Source of the DNA: G11 sp947167445
GTDB taxonomy: Bacteria; Bacillota; Clostridia; Lachnospirales; Lachnospiraceae
DNA length: 64,000 nt
Direction: 5' to 3'
NCBI GenBank assembly: GCA_947167445.1
Contig: CAMVID010000013.1
Location: forward strand, 22,211 to 86,210
The position numbers and the translations under genes were made by a program. The notes beneath the pieces were generated by a model. It was not told where the DNA came from and did not search any database. It saw only the letters and a list, made by a program, of their open reading frames with translations. This document shows positions 1 through 7,800 of this stretch, piece after piece (position 1 is the stretch's first letter; every line of letters starts with the position of its first letter).

Positions 1-1110
1 GTATTTTCTTATGTAATCTTCAAGATTAAGATTTGCAAACTGCTTGTTTAATGCAGCGAGACGTTTCTCAGGAGTAAGCTTTCTGGACCAGGCGCTCTTC
101 TTATCCTCCTTCTTAACGCTTTCCTGAATCTTATGAACCGCATAAAGAGGATCGTCGGTATCGGTAATCTTGGGATCAGTTCCTGTTCCGCTGATACAGC
201 CGTGTTCGCAGTTTAAGGCGTCAATGAAGAGGAAGGGGGTTTTACCAAGTTTAATTCTGTCTTTGTTGGCTTCAAGGAAGTGGTACATCTTCTTCTCGCC
301 CTCTATCTGACGAATGAAAACTTCGTTGCCAAGGAGCCAGTAAACGTTCTCCTTCAAACCGCCGGGCATGGGATAGATGGAACCTAAGCCATATTCTATT
401 TCATCATTTACGGGTGCGCCGAAGAGATTGTTCTTTGACATGTATTCCATGAGGTGCTTGAAGGTTACGTTGTAGCTTACGTAGCCGTGATTGTTGGGGT
501 CGTCAATCTCCATTTTCTTGGCAATGCAGGGGCTTATGAACGCCAGCTTCTCCTGGACCTTCATTTCCTTCTTGGCATAAATTGCCGCACACATCATGGG
601 ACTTTGTACAGGGAAAAGTTTCGGCAGAAGATCGGGAATATATCTTTCGATGTAACCAACCACTGCAGGACAGGGCTGAGAAATACCACCCAGATAATTG
701 TGAGTCTGAATATATTTGATGTAGGCCCAGGTGGTTATATCTGCGCCGAATGAAACACTGATAATACGATTTACGCCAAGTTTCTTAAGGCCACCCAATG
801 CCTTCTCGTACTCGACGGGGTAATCGGCTTTGAAAGCAGGAGCAATAAGTATGGAAATCTTCTCGCCCTTTTTAAGATCGGCGAAGAACCTTTCGGTGTC
901 ATCCCTGAACTCTCTTGCTCCATGCTCACACGCATCGAAACAAGCGCCGCAGGCAATACACTTGTCGGGGTCAACTTCGATCCGAGATTTGCCGGTCTCA
1001 TCAGGCTCCGTGGAAATACATGCGCCCATGGCACTGCAGACACGAATACATTTGTTGCAGCCGACACAATTCTCATTAGTGTAAACAAGCGATTCCTTAA
1101 CCATACCCAT
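1..1110 (-). CDS. [FeFe]-hydrogenase-like iron-sulfur protein, sensory type (3' end outside window)
   Basis: The first 370 residues are present and the frame is still open at the window edge. Two ferredoxin-type 4Fe-4S motifs come first (CVGCNKCIRVC near residue 15, CIACGACFDAC near residue 51). They are followed by a hydrogenase large-subunit-like domain with three cysteine motifs in family order: QPCPAVV, SPCIAKK and NCEHGCISG. Catalytic enzymes normally have TSCCP, MPC and a longer third motif; the QPCP form is typical of the group C/D hydrogenases thought to sense H2 or redox state. In that family the C-terminus usually carries PAS, kinase or phosphatase domains, which cannot be seen here. 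The ATG at 1110 is chosen because AGGAGG lies 7 nt upstream. It is the last gene after the zinc-binding lipoprotein, separated from it by a terminator. Confidence 0.82.
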   Translation of the reverse strand, partial: MGMVKESLVYTNENCVGCNKCIRVCSAMGACISTEPDETGKSRIEVDPDKCIACGACFDACEHGAREFRDDTERFFADLKKGEKISILIAPAFKADYPVEYEKALGGLKKLGVNRIISVSFGADITTWAYIKYIQTHNYLGGISQPCPAVVGYIERYIPDLLPKLFPVQSPMMCAAIYAKKEMKVQEKLAFISPCIAKKMEIDDPNNHGYVSYNVTFKHLMEYMSKNNLFGAPVNDEIEYGLGSIYPMPGGLKENVYWLLGNEVFIRQIEGEKKMYHFLEANKDRIKLGKTPFLFIDALNCEHGCISGTGTDPKITDTDDPLYAVHKIQESVKKEDKKSAWSRKLTPEKRLAALNKQFANLNLEDYIRKY

Positions 1111-1228
1111 AAACGTTCCTCCTGATTCATTGCTTAGATTATTTTAGAAAAAATAGAGTGCTTATCGTCTATTGTATGCTCAATTCATTCAAATTTCAAG
1201 TCTTTTCTGATTATATTTTACACAATAT

Positions 1229-1270
1229 AAAAAAGGTGCAGTTTGGGACTGTCCCCAACCTGCACCTTTA
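1229..1270 (-). terminator. PAL palindrome acting as intrinsic terminator
   Basis: A single PAL unit (1235-1266) is flanked by AAA and TTT so that the stem is extended. On the minus strand it is followed by a run of six T, as expected for termination of the zinc-binding lipoprotein gene that ends at 1285. Confidence 0.7.
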
Positions 1271-1284
1271 ATCTATGGTATGGT

Positions 1285-2313
1285 TTATTTCAAGGCTTCC
1301 TTCAGTACTTCGAGGTTTTCCTCCATTACTGAAAGGTAAGTTCTTCCGGCCCGGTAATCCTTGGTGGATGTGGCCTGGAGAGAATCAAGTGTAAGAATTG
1401 CCTGATTCTTATCTGTTGTGTTGTCCTTTATGGTGTTGGCAAGCTTATCGTTGTCACCTTCTATCTTAAGAATGGCGGGAAGTTTAAGCTCGTCCACCTT
1501 CTCGGAAAGAAATACAACGGTTTCAAAGCTTGCTTCGGTCTCTGCAGAACATCCTGCAAAAGCTGCAAAGTAATTTAAATTATAATCGTCAACAAGATAT
1601 CTGAAGGGGAAGCGGTCTCCGAAAAGAATGGTGTCCTTTGATCCATTCTTAACTGCTTCAGCATATTTTGCATCCAGTTCATCAAGCTTATCTTCGTACG
1701 CCTTAAGGTTTGCCTCGTATGCATCCTTGTTCTCGGGGGAAACCTTCTCTAATGCCACAGCAATCTCGGCGCATAATGTTTTAGCGTTTCTGAGGGAAAG
1801 CCAGACGTGTTCGTCTTTTTCTTCTTCGTGTTCTTCATCACCGTCATGGTCAGCATCTTCATCCTCTCCATCTTCGTGTTCATCTTCACCTTCCATGCCC
1901 TCCACGATTTCCTCGTTCTTAACTGAGTCTCCCAGAACCTCCAGCATGTTAATAACCACCATGTCCTTATTAACTGCCTGGTTAAGTACATCCTCAACCC
2001 ACTCATCGGACTCACCGCCTACATAGATGAAAACGTCACAGGCAGCAATCTTTGAAATGTCTTCCGCCGTGGGCTGATAGCTGTGAAGGTCCACGCCATT
2101 GTCAAGAAGCAGGGTTACGTCTGTATTCTCTGCCTTGTCTCCAAGAATAGTCATTACCCAGTCGTATGCGGGGAAAATTGTTGCGATAACCTTTATCTTC
2201 CCATTTCCTTCCGAACCTGCATTTGATGCCTCGGCATCACTTCTGCCGGAGCACGCCATAAGTCCTGTACATGCCAGGATTGCGGCTACTGCAATCGCCA
2301 ATATTCTTTTCAT
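1285..2313 (-). CDS. znuA: Zinc ABC transporter substrate-binding lipoprotein (ZnuA/AdcA family)
   Basis: This 342-residue lipoprotein would capture Zn2+ outside the membrane and pass it to an ABC importer. The N-terminus has a lipoprotein signal ending in the lipobox LMAC. The family's first metal histidine is in DLHSYQP, a second is in EHVWLSL, and an acidic, His-containing loop of roughly 30 residues lies between them, as in ZnuA/TroA-type proteins where it helps collect zinc. Start 2313 has GGAGGAG upstream; longer starts would spoil the signal peptide. The permease and ATPase genes are not adjacent, so the importer is split or encoded elsewhere. The promoter carries palindromes matching a Zur-type operator, and a Fur-family regulator is divergent. 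Confidence 0.88.
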   Translation of the reverse strand: MKRILAIAVAAILACTGLMACSGRSDAEASNAGSEGNGKIKVIATIFPAYDWVMTILGDKAENTDVTLLLDNGVDLHSYQPTAEDISKIAACDVFIYVGGESDEWVEDVLNQAVNKDMVVINMLEVLGDSVKNEEIVEGMEGEDEHEDGEDEDADHDGDEEHEEEKDEHVWLSLRNAKTLCAEIAVALEKVSPENKDAYEANLKAYEDKLDELDAKYAEAVKNGSKDTILFGDRFPFRYLVDDYNLNYFAAFAGCSAETEASFETVVFLSEKVDELKLPAILKIEGDNDKLANTIKDNTTDKNQAILTLDSLQATSTKDYRAGRTYLSVMEENLEVLKEALK

Positions 2314-2344
2314 TGTAAAATCTCCTCCTCCACTTTTGCAAATC

Positions 2345-2364
2345 TGTTGCAAACATTTGCAACA
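2345..2364. promoter_or_regulatory. Zur-type operator, znuA side
   Basis: TGTTGCAAACATTTGCAACA is a palindrome with 9 bp arms and a 2 bp centre. It covers about +3 to +22 of the znuA promoter, a position suited to repression by the neighbouring Fur/Zur-type protein. Confidence 0.7.
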
Positions 2365-2373
2365 CAATTGCAT

Positions 2374-2402
2374 ATTATAGACGTGGTCATTTCCTTTGTC
2401 AA
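2374..2402 (-). promoter_or_regulatory. Consensus sigma-70 promoter for znuA
   Basis: On the minus strand TTGACA (2402-2397) and TATAAT (2379-2374) are both perfect, with a 17 bp spacer. The predicted start site near 2367 sits at the edge of the downstream palindrome. Confidence 0.8.
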
Positions 2403-2406
2403 TAGG

Positions 2407-2427
2407 ATTTGCAAAATTGTTGCAAAT
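2407..2427. promoter_or_regulatory. Second Zur-type operator, between the two promoters
   Basis: ATTTGCAA and TTGCAAAT form 8 bp arms around a 5 bp spacer. The site lies just upstream of the -35 boxes of both divergent promoters and shares the TTGCAA half-site with the other palindrome, so it could serve autoregulation of the regulator gene. Confidence 0.6.
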
Positions 2428-2433
2428 ATTTAT

Positions 2434-2462
2434 TTGTACCTATTTTACTACTGTGCTATATT
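2434..2462 (+). promoter_or_regulatory. Promoter of the fur-DHH-TIR operon
   Basis: TTGTAC (2434) and TATATT (2457) are separated by 17 bp and lead into a short leader with GGGTG before the ATG at 2482. Confidence 0.6.
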
Positions 2463-2481
2463 AGTATTTGGGTGAAAATAT

Positions 2482-2892
2482 ATGAAAATTACTTATAAGA
2501 CCAAAGCAAGAGAGATTATAATTTCATACCTTAAAGCTAATTCCAACAAGCGCTTCACAGCCAGGGAAATCTACGACTATGTCACAGCAAACGCCGACGG
2601 GATTAACAGAACCACCATATACCGAAATCTGGACAGGCTTTGCGAGCAGGGTGATCTTGCCAAATTCAAGGAGCCCAATCAGGATGCCTGGTATTTCCAG
2701 TATTCCGATGACCACAAGCACTGCAACTCTCACATGCACGCCCAGTGTTCCGAGTGCGGCAGGATTTTCCATCTGGAAAGTGACTTCGTGGAAGATTTCG
2801 AGAAGAAGCTGCAGGATTCCTACGGCCTTAATGTCAGCGCTTCAAAGACCATAATCATTGGCGTATGCGACGATTGTAATAAGAAGGATTGA
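2482..2892 (+). CDS. zur: Fur-family metalloregulator, probably Zur
   Basis: This 136-residue cytoplasmic repressor has the Fur-family layout: an N-terminal winged helix (residues about 5-65, with the recognition-helix motif RTTIYRNLDRL), then a metal-binding dimerisation domain. Two CxxC pairs (CSEC near residue 90 and CDDC near the C-terminus) are the usual structural zinc site, and HKHCNSHMHAQC supplies further ligands. It is assigned to zinc rather than iron or peroxide because it is divergent from a ZnuA-like gene and the shared promoter carries matching palindromes; residues alone do not separate Zur from PerR. The stop lies 8 nt before the DHH gene, so it appears to head a three-gene operon. 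Confidence 0.82.
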   Translation: MKITYKTKAREIIISYLKANSNKRFTAREIYDYVTANADGINRTTIYRNLDRLCEQGDLAKFKEPNQDAWYFQYSDDHKHCNSHMHAQCSECGRIFHLESDFVEDFEKKLQDSYGLNVSASKTIIIGVCDDCNKKD

Positions 2893-2900
2893 TTTGGATT

Positions 2901-4415
2901 ATGGCTTTATCTTTATCAGAACTTACCAAATATAAGAATATAGTTATTCAGTGTCACGACAACCCGGATGCGGACGCCCTTGCCAGCGGCTTTGCCCTTA
3001 AATGGTTTTTGCAAAACCGCGGTATCTCTGCTCGCTTCATTTACGGCGGGAAATTCGCAATCAAGAAGGCCAACCTGGCCCTCATGAAAGAGGTCCTGGG
3101 AATCGATGTGGAGTTTGTGAAAAAGCTTGATGAAACTCCGGAACTTCTTATCACCGTTGACTGCTGTTACGGCGAAAGCAATGTAACAAAATTTGAGGCA
3201 CAAAAAATTGCAGTCATCGATCATCACAGAGTTTTCGGCTCTGTTCCGGAATTAAGCGATGTCAGAAGCAACTACGGCTCCTGCTCCACCATCATCTATG
3301 AACTTCTTTCAAAGGAAGGGGTGGACATCAACGACGATGAGAACGTGGCCACCGCTCTCTACTACGGCCTTATGACCGACACAGGTAATTTCTCCGAAAT
3401 ATTCCACCCGGCCGATAAGGACTTACGAGATTTTGCTGCTTTTAACAGCGCTGATATTATATTATTCAAAAATTCCAATCTCTCCAGAGAGGAGCTTGGC
3501 ATAGCAGGCGACGCCTTAAACAATGCCAAATATAACGACGAACACAGCTACGGCCTCATCGAAGCCGCTCCCTGCGACCCCAACATTTTAGGTGTCATCA
3601 GCGACATGCTTCTTGAGGTCAACACCATAGATACCTGCGTGGTTTACAGCATTCTTCCCTTTGGCGTCAAGTTCTCCGTAAGAAGCTGCGTCAGAGAGGT
3701 TAAGGCCGGTGAGCTGGCGGGCTATATTGCCGAGGGCTTAGGCGGAGGCGGCGGCCACATTTTCAAGGCCGGCGGCTTCCTTAATAAAGAGCTTTTGGAG
3801 CAGGCGGGCATCAGATATAAGAGGCATAAGCTGGCGGAGTTTATTACTTATAAGATAAACAGATATTTTGCTGAATCAGAGATTATATATGCCGGCGAGC
3901 ACGAGGAAGACATTTCTTCCATGGCTCATTATGTTAAGAAGGAAATTCCCGTGGGCTATGTAAAGGCCACTTCCTTTGCCCTTCCCGGAAGAAATATTAC
4001 CGTCAGAACTCTGGAGGGTGACGTTGATATTTCCGTCCAGGATGACGTTTACATTATCATTGGAGTGGACGGCGAGATTTATCCTATTAATAAGGCCAAA
4101 TTTGACGCGTCCTACAAAGTTTCCGATGCGCCCTACGTTTTCCCCGGAGAATATCCTCCCGCAGCTGTTGATGTGAAGACGGGGGAACGTATAGAGCTTC
4201 TTCCCTTTGCCTCAAGCTGCATTGCTTCCGCAAAGGACGGCGGAATCTACGCAAGGGTTTTGGACCACAGAGTCAAGGTCTTCACCAAGTGGGATCCGGA
4301 CAAGTATTACCTTGGAGTTCCCGGCGACTATCTTGCAGTCCGAGCTGACGATAATAAGGACGTGTATATAATTGCCAAAGATATATTCGGAAAGACATAT
4401 GAGGAGTATAAATGA
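2901..4415 (+). CDS. DHH-family phosphoesterase with long C-terminal extension
   Basis: A 504-residue cytoplasmic protein. The N-terminal DHH domain has HDNPDADA (about 19-26), TVDCCYG (about 85) and the signature VIDHHR (about 105-110). The DHHA1 part has the glycine-rich GGGGGHIFKAGG near residue 285. Family members cleave short oligonucleotides, pAp or cyclic dinucleotides with Mn2+; the substrate cannot be assigned here. Typical nanoRNase/pAp phosphatases have about 320 residues, so roughly 165 extra residues form a separate domain, ending in a PGDYLAVRADD-type motif that I do not recognise. ATG 2901 has AAGGA upstream. The stop overlaps the TIR gene start (ATGA), so the two are likely translated together. 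Confidence 0.8.
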   Translation: MALSLSELTKYKNIVIQCHDNPDADALASGFALKWFLQNRGISARFIYGGKFAIKKANLALMKEVLGIDVEFVKKLDETPELLITVDCCYGESNVTKFEAQKIAVIDHHRVFGSVPELSDVRSNYGSCSTIIYELLSKEGVDINDDENVATALYYGLMTDTGNFSEIFHPADKDLRDFAAFNSADIILFKNSNLSREELGIAGDALNNAKYNDEHSYGLIEAAPCDPNILGVISDMLLEVNTIDTCVVYSILPFGVKFSVRSCVREVKAGELAGYIAEGLGGGGGHIFKAGGFLNKELLEQAGIRYKRHKLAEFITYKINRYFAESEIIYAGEHEEDISSMAHYVKKEIPVGYVKATSFALPGRNITVRTLEGDVDISVQDDVYIIIGVDGEIYPINKAKFDASYKVSDAPYVFPGEYPPAAVDVKTGERIELLPFASSCIASAKDGGIYARVLDHRVKVFTKWDPDKYYLGVPGDYLAVRADDNKDVYIIAKDIFGKTYEEYK

Positions 4416-7400
4416 GGTACGATGCGTTTATAAGCTACAGGCATTCCCCTCTTGATATGGAGATTGCCAAGAAGGTGCACACCGCCCTTGAAACCTACAA
4501 GGTTCCGAAATCGGTGAAGGCCAAAATAGAAAAGAAAAAAATCACCAGGGTTTTCAGAGATCAGGAGGAGCTTCCCATCGGAAGCAACCTAAGCGACAAC
4601 ATCTCGGAAGCCCTTTCTTCATCTGAGAAGCTGATTGTCATCTGCTCCCCCAGAACCCCTGAATCCGAGTGGGTGGGGAAGGAAATTGACACTTTTATCA
4701 AAATGCACGGAAGAGACAACGTGCTGGCGGTTCTAATAGAAGGCGAACCCGACGAAAGCTTCCCTCCCGCACTTTTAACGGACGGAAACGGTAATAACGT
4801 GGAGCCTTTGGCCGCTGACATAAGAGGCGAAACCAAAAAGGAGCGAAACACCAAGTTTAAGACAGAAATCTTAAGGCTCATCGCTCCCATTCTCGGCTGC
4901 TCTTATGATGATTTGAAGCAGCGCCACAGAGAAAGAATTATAAAAAGGACCATCTCTCTTGTTTCCGCAGGTGCTTTGGTTGTTGCAATCGCAGGTGCAG
5001 CTTTTGGTATCTACAATGCAAAAGTTGCGGAGCGAATGGAAAAGCTTGCCAACGAAAAGGCAGCTTTGGCTGATGAGAAGACCAAGCTTGCCGATGAGGT
5101 AACCGCTGAGTATTTTGAGAAGCAGAAGAACCAGTCAAGGTTTTTGGCTAAGGAGGCCCTGCAGCTTTTATCAGAAGGAAAAAGACAGGATGCCTATCTT
5201 GTGGCAAAGGAGGCTTTGCCGGATTCGAACTTTTATCCGGATGGCATCGCCAAAGAAAGGCCCTTCGTTCCCGAGGCAGAGTATGCTTTAAGTGAAATCA
5301 TGCATACCTACGACATTGGCTACGCCATGGCCTTTGACAGAACCCTCAGTCACAGGCTTTCTCTTGAAGATATGGAGATCAGCACAGACGGCGCCTTCCT
5401 AACCACCAAGGACTTTGGAAGCAATGTCTGTGTATGGGACACCAAGAACTGGCAGCAAAAGGTTCTGATTCCCCCCACGGTGGGCGACGACAACTATCTT
5501 GAGGAAGTGCAATATGCCAACTCCGACGGCACCGGAGTTTATTTGGTGTGCGACAGAGCCTTCCAGAAATACGGATATGACGGAAAGCTTATTTACTCCA
5601 CACCCACCACGAACTATATCAAGAGTGGCTGGACGGATTCAGACATGGGCCTTGGTTTTTGCGTGGCAAACGATACTGTGGACGCCATCGATCTTTCAAC
5701 CGGAAAAATATCCTTTACCCTGACTCTTCCGGAGGATCAGGTTTTTTACTCAAAACCCAGAACCTCTCCTGACGGAAAGTACTTCCTATGCACCACCCAC
5801 GATGAAAAGAAAGATGTAACCTCCATAGGATTCTTCTCCATCTCGGAGAAAAATGGACAAAGAGTAGCCCTTTCCATGGATTCAGTTCTGGAATATTGTT
5901 ATACCCCCGCAGGCAACATTGCAGTTCTTAGCTGTAACGACGATTTCATAACAGAGGGTGTAAAGAGCTTCTATCTGGATCTTATTGATCCCACTTTAGG
6001 CAAGGTGGTCTGGAGCAAGGAAGTTCCAAATCTCATCAAAAGGATTACCACCTTCGATTCCAATATGAAGGCAAGACAGTATACCGACGAGGCAGGGGTT
6101 GATACAAGACAGATTGTTTTGACCATAGAAAGCAACGCTTTTTGCTACGATGAATTGACAGGAGACGTAATCTCCTCCCTGAATCTTCCTTCAGATGCCG
6201 TATCCCTTAACTTAAGAAGCGACAATCAATACGGATTCGTTGGATATGTAAACGGAAATTTAGATACAATCGATTTTACCGACGGAAGTATTATCTCTGA
6301 CAATGCCATATCCACCAACCTTCCCATCAGGGATCTTATCATCGCCAACCACATGGTTATGATAAGGGCCGCTTCATCATCAGACATCTACCTGTTGAAA
6401 TACCACGAAAGCCCCAATGTGAGCGTAATTACCGACGATGCAAGGGGCGAATACATAAGAAGCGCCTCAAGAAGGGGCGACTGGTTCGTCACGGATGATT
6501 CCGGCACCTACCGCTTCCGTGACCTGGACGGCAAGCTTCTCTACACCCACGAAGCGTATGATTCCTATGCTTCCGGGGAATCCTTCTTCGGAAACAACTA
6601 TGTCATTTGGGAGAAAGACAGACTTTGGATTATCGACACCGAAAAATGGACCTCCGAGGAAATCCTCTACAGCGATATGGGACTTGAGGGGGATGAGGCT
6701 TATTTTGATATTCTAAGCAGCGACGACGGACGATACAACGTCCTTAGACGTTCAAGGAATGTGGCCGTACTCGACCTTGAAAAAAGAGAATTTATCGGTC
6801 AGGCTGAATTTGACGGCATCATCGGAAATGCAGAAATTTCGCCCAACGGCGATTTCGTATACATCACACTTCCCGGGAAAAACCTTATAAACGTCAGGGT
6901 TTCCGATATGTCCATGGAAGAGTACGATAACGAGAACCTTAGGGCCCTTTCGGATTTGAGCCACCTGCAGTATTTAAGGCTGTCTCACGACGGCACAAAG
7001 ATTGCCATGGCCTGCAAGGACGGGGTACTTCGAGTCATTAACACAGCTAACGGCCGCATCGAGGATGAACTGCCCTTCTATTCGAAACTGAAGTGCGGCA
7101 TATTCTTCACGGATGACGATCGTTTCCTGATTTACCAGGGTGACGATCTTAAGGTAAAAATCTATGATCTCCGAAACAAAAACCTCGTTAACTCTTTCGA
7201 CGCAGGTTCAAACATAAGCTACTATGTAGCTGACGCCAGCGGTCATCTGGCCCTCTGCGACGGCTACTGTATCTACCTTCTGGGCGAAACGATGGCTGAT
7301 CCCCAAAGGCCTGCAACCTTCGGACTTCTTGCAACGCCTGAGAATGCCTCAATCTACGTTCCCTTGGAGAACGGCGGCGGCTACTTCCTTATGAAGCGGG

Positions 7401-7519
7401 GCTACACCATCTACAAGGCACCCTACAAGGATTACATGGCGCTTCTTGATGACGCCATTTACGAATTCCCCGGGGCCGAGCTTACGCCCCAGGACCGCGT
7501 CAAGTACAACCTGGACTAA
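4412..7519 (+). CDS. TIR-domain protein with transmembrane helix and beta-propeller-like repeats
   Basis: A 1035-residue protein. Residues 1-160 form a TIR domain opening with YDAFISYRH. SEWVGKEIDTF (about 85-95) matches the stretch that holds the catalytic glutamate in NAD-cleaving TIR proteins such as SARM1, so E91 is the predicted catalytic residue. A basic segment and one hydrophobic helix (about 179-201) follow, then a charged coiled coil (about 203-245). The rest consists of repeated WD-like blades (for example the DTKNW and DKRLWIIDTEKW stretches), suggesting a propeller sensor on the other side of the membrane. GAGGAG precedes the ATG and it overlaps the DHH gene by 4 nt. TIR proteins often act in phage defence or NAD signalling; that role is inferred. 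Confidence 0.8.
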   Translation: MRYDAFISYRHSPLDMEIAKKVHTALETYKVPKSVKAKIEKKKITRVFRDQEELPIGSNLSDNISEALSSSEKLIVICSPRTPESEWVGKEIDTFIKMHGRDNVLAVLIEGEPDESFPPALLTDGNGNNVEPLAADIRGETKKERNTKFKTEILRLIAPILGCSYDDLKQRHRERIIKRTISLVSAGALVVAIAGAAFGIYNAKVAERMEKLANEKAALADEKTKLADEVTAEYFEKQKNQSRFLAKEALQLLSEGKRQDAYLVAKEALPDSNFYPDGIAKERPFVPEAEYALSEIMHTYDIGYAMAFDRTLSHRLSLEDMEISTDGAFLTTKDFGSNVCVWDTKNWQQKVLIPPTVGDDNYLEEVQYANSDGTGVYLVCDRAFQKYGYDGKLIYSTPTTNYIKSGWTDSDMGLGFCVANDTVDAIDLSTGKISFTLTLPEDQVFYSKPRTSPDGKYFLCTTHDEKKDVTSIGFFSISEKNGQRVALSMDSVLEYCYTPAGNIAVLSCNDDFITEGVKSFYLDLIDPTLGKVVWSKEVPNLIKRITTFDSNMKARQYTDEAGVDTRQIVLTIESNAFCYDELTGDVISSLNLPSDAVSLNLRSDNQYGFVGYVNGNLDTIDFTDGSIISDNAISTNLPIRDLIIANHMVMIRAASSSDIYLLKYHESPNVSVITDDARGEYIRSASRRGDWFVTDDSGTYRFRDLDGKLLYTHEAYDSYASGESFFGNNYVIWEKDRLWIIDTEKWTSEEILYSDMGLEGDEAYFDILSSDDGRYNVLRRSRNVAVLDLEKREFIGQAEFDGIIGNAEISPNGDFVYITLPGKNLINVRVSDMSMEEYDNENLRALSDLSHLQYLRLSHDGTKIAMACKDGVLRVINTANGRIEDELPFYSKLKCGIFFTDDDRFLIYQGDDLKVKIYDLRNKNLVNSFDAGSNISYYVADASGHLALCDGYCIYLLGETMADPQRPATFGLLATPENASIYVPLENGGGYFLMKRGYTIYKAPYKDYMALLDDAIYEFPGAELTPQDRVKYNLD

Positions 7520-7520
7520 T

Positions 7521-7592
7521 GTGCAGGTTGGGTGCAGGTTGGGGACAGGCCCAAATTGCACGGTGCAGAATGGGGACAGGCCCAAATTGCAC
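7521..7592 (+). repeat. PAL cluster: two direct units plus a partial
   Basis: Full plus-oriented units lie at 7532-7561 and 7563-7592, with an 11 bp partial unit at 7521. The cluster begins one base after the TAA of the TIR gene. Arms are GTGCA/TGCAC and the core is GGGGACAGGCCC. Confidence 0.9.
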
Positions 7593-7598
7593 ATTGTC

Positions 7599-7744
7599 GC
7601 ACAAAAAGGTGCCGACTCATATGTCTCGAGACACGCTCTCGCTCCGCTTCAGGCGTAGCCCTACTAAGCTCGTGAGAAACCTCGCTAAGTAGGAACGCCT
7701 TTCGAAGGGTCTCTATGACATATGAGTCGGCACCTTTTTTGTGC
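7599..7744 (-). ncRNA. Putative structured RNA element, type B (long hairpin)
   Basis: The ends form a stem of about 27 bp (GGTGCCGACTCATATGTC with its complement). Inside are GAGAC/GTCTC and an inner stem in which AGGCGT pairs with ACGCCT and CCTAC pairs with GTAGG around TTAG...CTTA. Read on the minus strand, the order CGT-N-CCTAC-TTAG...CTTA-GTAGG-GCT-ACG is the same as in the type A copies, with different paired bases. The flanking T runs could also terminate transcription in both directions between the convergent TIR and Cys-rich genes. Whether it is transcribed is unknown. Confidence 0.55.
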
Positions 7745-7800
7745 TCGGAAATGCAAAGTGCAGTCGCCTCCCTGCACATACTCCAGGCTTAGGCAAAAGA

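Noticed and set aside
1628..2026. Serine-rich frame opposite the zinc-binding lipoprotein
   Set aside because: It is the antisense of the acidic, His-rich loop (Glu and Asp codons read as Ser) and has no ribosome site.
7446..7779. Short reading frames rich in GDRPKLH, GTGPNCT and LGLSPFCT peptides
   Set aside because: They are translations of PAL units and occur at every cluster in several frames. They have no ribosome sites and overlap palindromes. Only the GH51 case is truly coding.
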